Assembly (NCBI GenBank): GCA_946639085.1
Contig: CAMPBP010000009.1
Span: forward strand, 1 to 13,132
Direction: 5' to 3'
Source of the DNA: an uncultured Lachnospiraceae bacterium
Lineage (GTDB): Bacteria; Bacillota; Clostridia; Lachnospirales; Lachnospiraceae
Length of the DNA: 13,132 bases
Positions 5,679 to 11,902 of this stretch are shown piece by piece (position 1 is the stretch's first letter; every line of letters begins with the position of its first letter). The notes under the pieces were generated by a model. That model was given only the letters and a program-made list of their open reading frames with translations, was not told the DNA's origin and did no database searches. The translations under genes and the position numbers were made by a program.

Positions 5679-7064
5679 ATGAAGATAAAGATTGAGAAAA
5701 AATATTTACAGATAGGCTTTACGATATTTCTTACCGCCATTGCTATTTTGTTGGTAGTTTTCTTTATATGGAACAATAATTCCATCAAAACGTCTGTAAG
5801 AAAGTTTAATTCCATAATGTCACCGGTCTATTACGGACTGATCATAGCATATCTTTTGACGCCCATTGTTGATTTCTTCGAGAAAAAGCTTTTTATACCG
5901 CTTTTCGCAAAACTTAAATGGTTTGAAGAAGAAAAAGACAAGAACAGGCGTATTCATATAAGAATATTCAGTGTAACGCTCACTTTTGTGATCACATTGT
6001 TTTTGCTTTATATTTTCTTTGCAAGCGTTATTCCCGAACTTATTAAGAGCATCCAAAGTATCGTCAAACAGTATCCCTATTACACGCGTAATATGATGAA
6101 TACTATAAATAAAGGACTTGAAAACAATCCCGAGCTTCGTGAATTGCTGCAGGATATTGTTTACAGTTATTCAAATGAAACCGATAACTGGTTGAACGAT
6201 AATTTTCTTCCCATGATACAGAAGATGCTTCCGAACGTAGGAGATATGTTGTTGGGATTTTCCTCCAGTATACTCAAATTCCTTAAGTTCTTATGGAATA
6301 TCATCATCGGACTTATTATTTCAATCTATGTTCTTAACAGTAAAGAAAAGTTTGCCATGAGTTGCGTAAGAAATGCATATGCGATCTTTGAAACAAAGAC
6401 GGCAAACAGACTGGTTGAGTCCGTGAGATTCACTCATCGAACATTTATCGGATTTCTTTCAGGAAAAGTGTTTGATTCGCTGATCATCGGTATTATTACA
6501 TTTGTGGTTTTATCCATAATGAAAATGCCTTATACGGTACTTATAAGCATTATAGTAGGTATCACGAACATAATTCCTTTCTTTGGTCCCTGGTTTGGTG
6601 CCATACCCAGTTTGTTCATACTTGTCATGATAAATCCCAAGTATGCATTATATTTCCTTATATTTATCGTAATTCTTCAACAATTTGACGGAAACTTCCT
6701 GGGGCCGAAGATTTTAAGCCAGACAACGGGCATAGCAACTTTCTGGATCATTTGTTCCATAACCGTTTTCAGTGGTTTCTTGGGAGTTCCGGGTATGCTT
6801 ATAGCAGTTCCGGTTACAGCCGTATTGTTTGCGCTTTTCAATCGAATTACAGACAATATGCTCATTAAGAAAAACCTTCCCACGGATCCGGCCAGCTATG
6901 ATTGTGTCGGTTCGATTTCCGACACCGGTGAAATTACGAAATATGTTTACATTAAAGAGAAACATGTTTCGAAAAAACGTGTTGATAAACCTTCGTTGTT
7001 TAAAACGTTGTTTTCCAAGTTTAAGGAATTTTTGGCTAAAAAAAGCAAGAAGGGTACGGATTGA
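5679..7064 (+). CDS. AI-2E family membrane permease
   Basis: A 461-residue polytopic protein of the AI-2E/PerM transporter family. Hydrophobic segments are visible at about 11-31, 46-64, 95-117, 204-221, 262-280, 285-301, 305-319, 322-334 and 352-388. The family signature is the region GITNIIPFFGPWFGAIPSL (294-312), then QQFDGNFLGPKI (334-345), and FSGFLGVPGMLIAVPVTAV (364-382). A soluble region at about 120-200 and a lysine-rich C-terminal tail after 400 are normal for the family. Substrate is unknown: members have been linked to autoinducer-2, to Na+/H+ exchange and to other solutes. The ATG at 5679 has no Shine-Dalgarno sequence and an in-frame TAA at 5673-5675 excludes any upstream start; the next Met (residue 48) would remove the first membrane segment. 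The predicted transcription start is within a base or two of the ATG. Confidence 0.9.
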   Translation: MKIKIEKKYLQIGFTIFLTAIAILLVVFFIWNNNSIKTSVRKFNSIMSPVYYGLIIAYLLTPIVDFFEKKLFIPLFAKLKWFEEEKDKNRRIHIRIFSVTLTFVITLFLLYIFFASVIPELIKSIQSIVKQYPYYTRNMMNTINKGLENNPELRELLQDIVYSYSNETDNWLNDNFLPMIQKMLPNVGDMLLGFSSSILKFLKFLWNIIIGLIISIYVLNSKEKFAMSCVRNAYAIFETKTANRLVESVRFTHRTFIGFLSGKVFDSLIIGIITFVVLSIMKMPYTVLISIIVGITNIIPFFGPWFGAIPSLFILVMINPKYALYFLIFIVILQQFDGNFLGPKILSQTTGIATFWIICSITVFSGFLGVPGMLIAVPVTAVLFALFNRITDNMLIKKNLPTDPASYDCVGSISDTGEITKYVYIKEKHVSKKRVDKPSLFKTLFSKFKEFLAKKSKKGTD

Positions 7065-7101
7065 TGGCTGTATAGGTCTATATCCATCTATTCGCAAAAG
7101 A

Positions 7102-7166
7102 CAGATTTAACGAATAGTTGGGGCCTGAAATATACATTTCAAGCCCCAACTGATTCGTTAAATCTG
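7102..7166. repeat. 65-nt near-perfect inverted repeat (long hairpin)
   Basis: Arms CAGATTTAACGAAT (7102-7115) and ATTCGTTAAATCTG (7153-7166) pair perfectly. The stem continues with AGTTGGGGC (7116-7124) on GCCCCAACT (7143-7151), one bulged G at 7152, one C/A mismatch, then TGAAAT on ATTTCA around a four-base loop (7132-7135). That is 29 base pairs. No U-tract follows on the plus strand, so it is not a canonical terminator. It starts 37 bp after the permease gene. Identity is unknown; a REP/MITE-like element or a 3' stabilising structure are possibilities. Confidence 0.85.
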
Positions 7167-7234
7167 AAAGGGTTAATAATAGTCGGCGCCTGAAATATGC
7201 ATTTCAAGCCCCAACTGATTCGTTAAATCTGAAA
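7123..7234 (+). repeat. Direct repeat of the hairpin's 3' half (two 47-bp copies)
   Basis: The 47-bp sequences at 7123-7169 and 7188-7234 differ only at one loop base (A at 7134, G at 7199). Their period is 65 bp, the length of the hairpin, so the second copy looks like a tandem duplicate. Its 5' half (7167-7187) is diverged and pairs poorly with its own 3' arm. The single intact left arm at 7102-7131 could pair with either right arm. The remaining bases of the gene-free stretch 7065-7310 outside these repeats and the terminator show nothing I recognise. Confidence 0.85.
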
Positions 7235-7268
7235 AAGGATTTTTAAAGAAAAACAAAAAACATATAAT

Positions 7269-7300
7269 AAATGAGGCTCAATTTTATTTGAGCCTCATTT
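7269..7300. terminator. Bidirectional terminator before the kinase-like gene end
   Basis: AAATGAGGCTCAA (7269-7281) pairs with TTGAGCCTCATTT (7288-7300), a 13-bp perfect stem with a six-base loop. T-rich sequence follows on the plus strand and, less strongly, on the minus strand. It lies 11 bp past the stop of the minus-strand gene and can serve the plus-strand permease too. Confidence 0.85.
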
Positions 7301-7310
7301 TATTCAACAT

Positions 7311-7946
7311 TTATTTATTATTTTTCTTTTCAAAATCCTCGACGTATTGAATTATCAGATCAACGGTTCCGTCAATTCCGAGTATCGAACTGTTTATACA
7401 CAGATCGTATGTATCGGCGCGACCCCATTTTTTTGATGAATAATAGTTATAATAACTTTGACGTTGTTTATCTTTCTTTTGATACAATTCTCTTGCTTTT
7501 GCTTCTGATTTGATCGATTCATCATTTTTCATAATATAATCGACTTTAAATGCATCGTCAGCATAAATAAACAGATTTATTACATTTTTGTATTCGGCTA
7601 ACGCATAATCCGAACAACGTCCCACAATAACGCAGGGACCTTCATCTGCAAGTTTTTTAATTGCATCAAACTGTGCCAGAAACACTTTGTGGCTTATGGG
7701 CATATCCACAAAGCTTGATGAATTGTAACCGAATGAATATGTATCCATTACCAGATTGTATAAAAACGAATTTGTAGGCCTTTCATCGTGATTTTGGATC
7801 ATCTCTTCGCAAAATCCCGATTCTTTGGCGGCTCTTGTAAGGAGCTCTTTATCTACGAATTTAATACCGAAATGTTCGGCAACTTTTTGTCCTATTTCAT
7901 GTCCGGCTGAACCAAATTGACGTCCTATTGTAATGATCGTATTCAT
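7311..7946 (-). CDS. Cytidylate kinase-like family protein
   Basis: A 211-residue P-loop protein of the cytidylate-kinase-like group, common in clostridia and distinct from the essential Cmk. The N terminus MNTIITIGRQFGSAGHEIGQ carries the nucleotide-binding loop (GRQFGSAG at 8-15). Further family features are KFVDKELL at about 29-36, GPCVIVGRCSDY at 103-114 and an Arg/Lys-rich lid region at about 146-176 ending in KKWGRADTYDLCINSS. The phosphoryl acceptor is not established for this group. The ATG at 7946 follows a near-perfect ribosome-binding site (TAGGAGGTGA on the minus strand, 7960-7951). It has its own strong promoter, so it is probably a separate unit from the rluD operon upstream. 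Confidence 0.88.
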   Translation of the reverse strand: MNTIITIGRQFGSAGHEIGQKVAEHFGIKFVDKELLTRAAKESGFCEEMIQNHDERPTNSFLYNLVMDTYSFGYNSSSFVDMPISHKVFLAQFDAIKKLADEGPCVIVGRCSDYALAEYKNVINLFIYADDAFKVDYIMKNDESIKSEAKARELYQKKDKQRQSYYNYYSSKKWGRADTYDLCINSSILGIDGTVDLIIQYVEDFEKKNNK

Positions 7947-7967
7947 ATGGTCACCTCCTAAGTTATC

Positions 7968-7979
7968 AGATAATTATCT
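7968..7979. promoter_or_regulatory. 12-bp palindrome at the predicted transcription start
   Basis: AGATAATTATCT is self-complementary and covers about +1 to +12 of the predicted kinase-like transcript. It could be an operator. Being AT-rich, it could also have arisen by chance. Confidence 0.35.
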
Positions 7980-7985
7980 AAATTT

Positions 7986-8014
7986 ATTATACAATACTCC
8001 AAATTATTTTTCAA
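7986..8014 (-). promoter_or_regulatory. Strong promoter of the cytidylate kinase-like gene
   Basis: Minus strand: TTGAAA (8014-8009), 17 bp, then a perfect TATAAT (7991-7986). The predicted start is near 7979, about 33 nt before the ATG. A perfect palindrome AGATAATTATCT (7968-7979) starts at that point. Confidence 0.82.
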
Positions 8015-8026
8015 TTCGATTATTTA

Positions 8027-8051
8027 GTTTACATAAGAAAATTATGTCAAC
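8027..8051 (-). other. Short hairpin just after rluD
   Basis: GTTTACATAA (8027-8036) and TTATGTCAAC (8042-8051) form a 10-bp stem with one mismatch and a five-base loop, directly after the rluD stop. There is no clear U-tract on the minus strand, so it is at best a weak terminator or a 3' end protecting structure. Confidence 0.35.
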
Positions 8052-8972
8052 TTACACGCAATTTGACCTCAAATATTTGAGTATTTTCTCAAAATAATCG
8101 GGTAAAGGACTCTCAAAAAACAATTTTTCTCCTGTAGTAGGACTTACGAAACCGATAGTTTTGGCGTGAAGCGTTTGACCCTCTGTTTTAAACGGTTCTT
8201 TTGCCGTTGAATACACTTTGTCGCCTGCAACGGGATGATTTATGTTTGCTAGGTGCACTCTTATCTGGTGGGTTCTTCCCGTTTCGAGGCTGCATTCTAT
8301 ATAAGTATATCCTTTAAAACGCTCCAATACTCTTACATGCGTCACTGCTCTCCTGCCACCCGGAACAACGGCCATTTTTTTGCGGTCTTTTGGGCTTCTT
8401 CCTATGGGAGCATCGATCGTGAACTCATCTTTATCGATATTTCCGTGAACGATCGCATGATAAACACGCATACACGAATGATCTTTTAACTGTTCGGATA
8501 TTTTTAAATGAGAATTGTCGTTTTTACATATTATGAGAAGTCCTGAGGTGTCTTTATCTATTCTGTGGACTATGCCGGGCCTGTATACGCCGTTTATCCC
8601 GCTTAAACGGCCGTTTAGATGAAACATGAGTGCATTTACGAGTGTACCCTCAAAATGCCCGTTTGCGGGATGTACTACCATGCCCTGAGGCTTGTTTACT
8701 ATGGCTACATCATCATCTTCGTAGATTATATCTATGGGTATGTTTTCAGGTTCAATATCCGGGGTAATAGTTTCGGGAATCGAAAAAGAGATGTCGTCGT
8801 CAGCCTTAACTTTGTAATTTGACTTTACGTTGACATCATTGACTGTGAGCATTTTATCGTCGATCAGCTTTTGAATATATGATCTTGATAATGAATCTAT
8901 CTCATCCGTTAAATATTTATCTATTCTTTCGCCTTCGTTTTCCGGCGATACGATAAGTTTAAGTATGGGCAT
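8052..8972 (-). CDS. rluD: RluA-family 23S rRNA pseudouridine synthase (RluD-like)
   Basis: A 306-residue pseudouridine synthase that converts uridine to pseudouridine in RNA, most likely helix 69 of 23S rRNA by analogy with RluD. An S4 RNA-binding domain is at about residues 15-62 (ERIDKYL, SRSYIQKLIDDKMLTVND). The catalytic domain has the motif HRIDKDTSG at 136-144 with catalytic Asp139, then GRTHQIRVH further on. Length and domain order fit RluD/YlyB. The ATG at 8972 overlaps the lspA stop by one base (TGATG), which points to translational coupling. The lspA-rluD pair is a widespread Firmicutes arrangement. Target specificity within the RluA family cannot be fixed from sequence alone. Confidence 0.94.
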   Translation of the reverse strand: MPILKLIVSPENEGERIDKYLTDEIDSLSRSYIQKLIDDKMLTVNDVNVKSNYKVKADDDISFSIPETITPDIEPENIPIDIIYEDDDVAIVNKPQGMVVHPANGHFEGTLVNALMFHLNGRLSGINGVYRPGIVHRIDKDTSGLLIICKNDNSHLKISEQLKDHSCMRVYHAIVHGNIDKDEFTIDAPIGRSPKDRKKMAVVPGGRRAVTHVRVLERFKGYTYIECSLETGRTHQIRVHLANINHPVAGDKVYSTAKEPFKTEGQTLHAKTIGFVSPTTGEKLFFESPLPDYFEKILKYLRSNCV

Positions 8973-9508
8973 CAGTCTATTTCTCTTAAGCGTTTTTCTT
9001 TAAACCTGAGGAAATTGAGATCATCTTCTTTGTATACAAACAAAAGAAGTATGAGCATCATAACCGTAGCCACCGTTACGTATATGTCGGCTACGTTAAA
9101 GATGGGGAATCTTATTACACTGAAATATATGTAGTCCATAACGTAATCGTAAATGATTCGATCGGTCATATTGCCGATCGCTCCGGCAGCTATGAGGGAT
9201 AAAGCTACGTGTGCCGCGTTGTATTTCTTTTTGCGGGGCATTTTAAATATAAGATATATAATGCTGAGCAATATGATCACGCCTACAAGTATAAAGAAAT
9301 ATTTCTGGCCTTTCAGCAAACCGAAAGCAGCACCTGTATTTTCCAGATAAGTCAGTTCCAATATGCCTTTTATAAGTGATATTGAAGGATGTTCTTTTAA
9401 CCTGCTTACGGCATATATTTTAATAACTCTGTCGATCAAAACAAGTATAACCGTAATTACCAGATCCATTATAATTCTGTGATCGAATGAATGTTTCTTT
9501 TCTTTCAA
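8972..9508 (-). CDS. lspA: Lipoprotein signal peptidase (signal peptidase II)
   Basis: LspA is the membrane aspartyl protease that removes signal peptides from prolipoproteins after lipid attachment. With the start used here it has 178 residues and four membrane segments at about 15-33, 69-89, 98-112 and 142-159. Conserved motifs are ENTGAAFG at 56-63, GNMTDR at 112-117 with catalytic Asp116, and FNVAD at 137-141 with catalytic Asp141. I chose the TTG at 9508 because GGAG lies six nucleotides upstream and the length is closer to the family. A second TTG at 9532 forms a four-base TTGA overlap with the aroB stop and would give 186 residues; it remains possible. The C-terminal basic tail (FKEKRLREID) is slightly long. 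It is coupled to rluD. Confidence 0.94.
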   Translation of the reverse strand: MKEKKHSFDHRIIMDLVITVILVLIDRVIKIYAVSRLKEHPSISLIKGILELTYLENTGAAFGLLKGQKYFFILVGVIILLSIIYLIFKMPRKKKYNAAHVALSLIAAGAIGNMTDRIIYDYVMDYIYFSVIRFPIFNVADIYVTVATVMMLILLLFVYKEDDLNFLRFKEKRLREID

Positions 9509-9528
9509 AATCGTCTCCGGACAGATGA

Positions 9529-10623
9529 TCAATCTTCATCTTTAAAGTTAAGTTCTTCTATTGCTTCTTTTACAAGATCTTTATCAACGTTGTCATAAAC
9601 GAACGCTTTACCGATTTTCTTTAAAAGTACCATTCTGATCGTTCCTGCAGTGTTCTTTTTGTCGAATTTAACCGCATTCAGGATTTTATCCGTATTATCG
9701 GTGGAGATGGATATCGGCAGATTAAACGGTACAAACATATCTCTGATCTCGTAATACTCTTCGGATTTAATGTAATCAAGTTTATATGATATAAATGCAG
9801 CCGCCACACATCCGAGTGCAACACATTCACCGTGTATGTATTCGTCACCCATTACACTTTCGATTCCGTGACCGATGGTATGTCCGAGATTAAGAAGCAT
9901 TCTGAGCCCTGATTTTTCGTAAGGGTCTTTTTCTACGATCGTTTTCTTTATACCGATGGCTGTTTCAAGCATATATTCGATAGCTTCGAACTCTTTGCAG
10001 CAGATTTCATACATATTGTCGATCAGCCACATGTAGTATTTTTCGTCGGCAAGAAGTCCCGCTTTCATTATTTCTGCAAATCCGGCAAAAAATAATCTGT
10101 CTGGAAGGGTTTCCAGCACTTTGATGTTATCGTAAATAAGTACCGGATTGTAAAATGCTCCTATCAAATTCTTTTTATCGTGAAAATCAACGGCTGTTTT
10201 GCCTCCGATTGATGCATCTGCCATTGACAAAAGAGTTGTGGGACAAACTATATGGGCAATACCTCGCATGTATAGAGATGCACAAAAACCTCCCAGATCG
10301 CTTACGACGCCGCCTCCCAGTGATATAAAGAGATCAAAACGCATGAAACCGTTCTCGTACATTGTATCGAGTATTTTAAATGCGTTATCCTTGGATTTGC
10401 TTTCTTCACCGGCAGGAACAACATATTTTATAAGGTTATATTCTTTCAGACCTGAAGCAACCGTATCGGCATAAAGATCGTTTACCGTAGAATCGGTCAG
10501 CAAAAGTATATTCTTTGCGTCGGGAGCAAGGGCATTTACATATCCGAAAAGGTCATCAAAATCTCTTTTGATGACTATCTCGTATTGATTGTTTTTCTTT
10601 TCCGTAACTGTTATGGGTTCCAT
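9529..10623 (-). CDS. aroB: 3-Dehydroquinate synthase
   Basis: AroB closes DAHP to 3-dehydroquinate, the second step of the shikimate pathway to aromatic amino acids, with NAD and a divalent metal. The 364-residue protein has the NAD-binding GGGVVSDLGGF at 103-113, MADASIGGKTAVD at 134-146, KNLIGAFYNP at 151-160, and metal ligands Glu184 (AEIMKAG), His248 (LGHTIGH) and His265 (HGE). All key residues are present. Start ATG at 10623; the ribosome-binding site is weak. No other aro gene is in the window. It sits between sepF and lspA, behind the sepF terminator, and I could not see a clear promoter of its own in the 85-bp gap, so expression may depend on read-through. Confidence 0.96.
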   Translation of the reverse strand: MEPITVTEKKNNQYEIVIKRDFDDLFGYVNALAPDAKNILLLTDSTVNDLYADTVASGLKEYNLIKYVVPAGEESKSKDNAFKILDTMYENGFMRFDLFISLGGGVVSDLGGFCASLYMRGIAHIVCPTTLLSMADASIGGKTAVDFHDKKNLIGAFYNPVLIYDNIKVLETLPDRLFFAGFAEIMKAGLLADEKYYMWLIDNMYEICCKEFEAIEYMLETAIGIKKTIVEKDPYEKSGLRMLLNLGHTIGHGIESVMGDEYIHGECVALGCVAAAFISYKLDYIKSEEYYEIRDMFVPFNLPISISTDNTDKILNAVKFDKKNTAGTIRMVLLKKIGKAFVYDNVDKDLVKEAIEELNFKDED

Positions 10624-10662
10624 AATACTGATACCATTCCTGTAAAAGTTTCTTTGTATTTG

Positions 10663-10692
10663 AAAAAATCCTGCCTCTTAATAGAGACAGGA
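10663..10692 (-). terminator. Terminator after sepF, before aroB
   Basis: TCCTGCCTCT (10669-10678) pairs with AGAGACAGGA (10683-10692) with one mismatch and a TAAT loop. On the minus strand the stem is followed by TTTTTT, as in an intrinsic terminator. It lies inside what otherwise looks like one operon. Confidence 0.82.
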
Positions 10693-10708
10693 CTTTGATT
10701 TTCGTATT

Positions 10709-11176
10709 TTATAAACCGAAAGATTCTGCTATCGAATCCTGAAGATCTCCGCTGATATCAACACTTGCGGGTGTTACGATGAAAATGTAATTTGAAATCT
10801 TCTGTAAAGTACCGTCAAGTGCAAAACATGAACCGGAAGTAAAATCAAGAATACGTTGAGCTGACATATCATCGGCATCTTCAAGATTTAAAACTACGGT
10901 CTTATTGGCTCTTAAAGTCTGAGTAATCTCTCTTGATTCGGAAACATTTGTGGGTTTAAATACACAAACCGAATTGTTATCCTGTGTAACCATCTTTTTT
11001 CCTTTCGTGTTGTTGCGCGGTGCGAATGATCTTATACGATTTTCCTCAGTCAAAGCTTCTTTTTCGTTTACTGTATTTTCAGGTTCGTAATCTTCGTCAC
11101 CGTAACCTACGTATTCCTCGCCCTCTTCTTCACCGTTAATGTTCATAAAGGACATAAATTTGTCAAGCACGCTCAT
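10709..11176 (-). CDS. sepF: SepF cell-division protein
   Basis: SepF anchors FtsZ filaments to the membrane and helps shape the septum. The 155-residue protein starts with an amphipathic membrane-binding helix (MSVLDKFMSFM), followed by an acidic, disordered linker to about residue 60, and the conserved SepF core at about 70-136 (VFKPTNVSESREITQTLRAN, VVLNLEDADDMSAQRILDF, SGSCFALDG, KISNYIFIVTP). Length is typical. The ATG at 11176 overlaps the yggS stop by four bases (ATGA), which indicates translational coupling. The yggS-sepF pair is conserved across Firmicutes; the ylmG, ylmH and divIVA genes that often follow are absent here. Confidence 0.95.
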   Translation of the reverse strand: MSVLDKFMSFMNINGEEEGEEYVGYGDEDYEPENTVNEKEALTEENRIRSFAPRNNTKGKKMVTQDNNSVCVFKPTNVSESREITQTLRANKTVVLNLEDADDMSAQRILDFTSGSCFALDGTLQKISNYIFIVTPASVDISGDLQDSIAESFGL

Positions 11177-11892
11177 TTACAATTCTCCTTGCCATAGTCC
11201 CGTTCGCCAAATATACCTGTTCCGACTCTTACGTAAGTGGCGCCTTCTTCGCAGGCTACACAGTAATCACCGGTCATTCCCATGGATAAAATATCCATAG
11301 AAATATTATCAATGTTTTCCTTGTTTATGTCAATGAGTAAATTGCGTAATTCAACAAAATATTGACGATTTTCCTCTGGGTTGACTACATATGGTGCTAT
11401 TGTCATGAGTCCTTTAACTTTAACATTGGGTAAGGAAGCAATCTTTTTAACGACATCTTTCGCGTCTTTTGAAGTAGTTCCGAATTTGCTTTCTTCGCCG
11501 GCCACATTGACTTCGACAAGTATATTTGTAACAACATTTTTCTTTTTGGACTCTTTGTCAATCACTTCGGCAAGCTCATAAGAATCCACACCGTGAATCA
11601 AATACACGTTTCCGATAAGGTATTTAACCTTGTTTTTCTGAAGATGACCGATCATATGAAAACGGGAATCTTTGGGTGCAAGTTCAAATTTGGCCATTAA
11701 ATCCTGAACTTTGTTTTCCCCAAAATCCCTCACTCCCGCATCATATGCTTCCATCAGCATCTCGAAGGGCTTTGTTTTGGTTACGGCAATAAGCGTTGTG
11801 TCTTCGGGATTTCTTCCTGCCTTCAGACACGCATTTTTCATGTTTTCCTTGACTTTCCGTATATTCTCTTTTACGTCGACGGTTTCGCTCAT
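11173..11892 (-). CDS. yggS: YggS/YlmE/PLPBP-family PLP homeostasis protein
   Basis: This family binds pyridoxal 5'-phosphate without known enzymatic activity and keeps vitamin B6 and amino-acid pools in balance. The 239-residue protein folds as an alanine-racemase-like barrel. The PLP lysine is expected at Lys39 in IAVTKTKP. Other family motifs are DFGENKVQ at 56-63, FHMIGHLQKNK at 78-88, a central VNVAGEESKFG region, LSMGMTGDY and VRVGTGIFGERDYG near the C terminus. The ATG at 11892 is chosen because AAGGA lies about eight nucleotides upstream and the family N terminus fits; a 17-residue extension would run into the preceding gene. The upstream gene's stop is only 10 bp away and sepF overlaps downstream. 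Confidence 0.95.
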   Translation of the reverse strand: MSETVDVKENIRKVKENMKNACLKAGRNPEDTTLIAVTKTKPFEMLMEAYDAGVRDFGENKVQDLMAKFELAPKDSRFHMIGHLQKNKVKYLIGNVYLIHGVDSYELAEVIDKESKKKNVVTNILVEVNVAGEESKFGTTSKDAKDVVKKIASLPNVKVKGLMTIAPYVVNPEENRQYFVELRNLLIDINKENIDNISMDILSMGMTGDYCVACEEGATYVRVGTGIFGERDYGKENCK

Positions 11893-11902
11893 ATTTTTAT
11901 CC

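Noticed and set aside
6714..7097. Minus-strand open frame over the end of the AI-2E permease
   Set aside because: Antisense to a conserved membrane protein region; composition is typical of a shadow frame.
7102..7234. CRISPR array
   Set aside because: Only two copies, no regular spacers, each copy is part of a hairpin, and no cas genes are present.
8045..8050. TTGACA on the minus strand as a second promoter for the kinase-like gene
   Set aside because: The best -10 at 17-18 bp (TAAATA) is poor, and the hexamer is part of the small hairpin after rluD; the downstream TTGAAA/TATAAT pair is far better.
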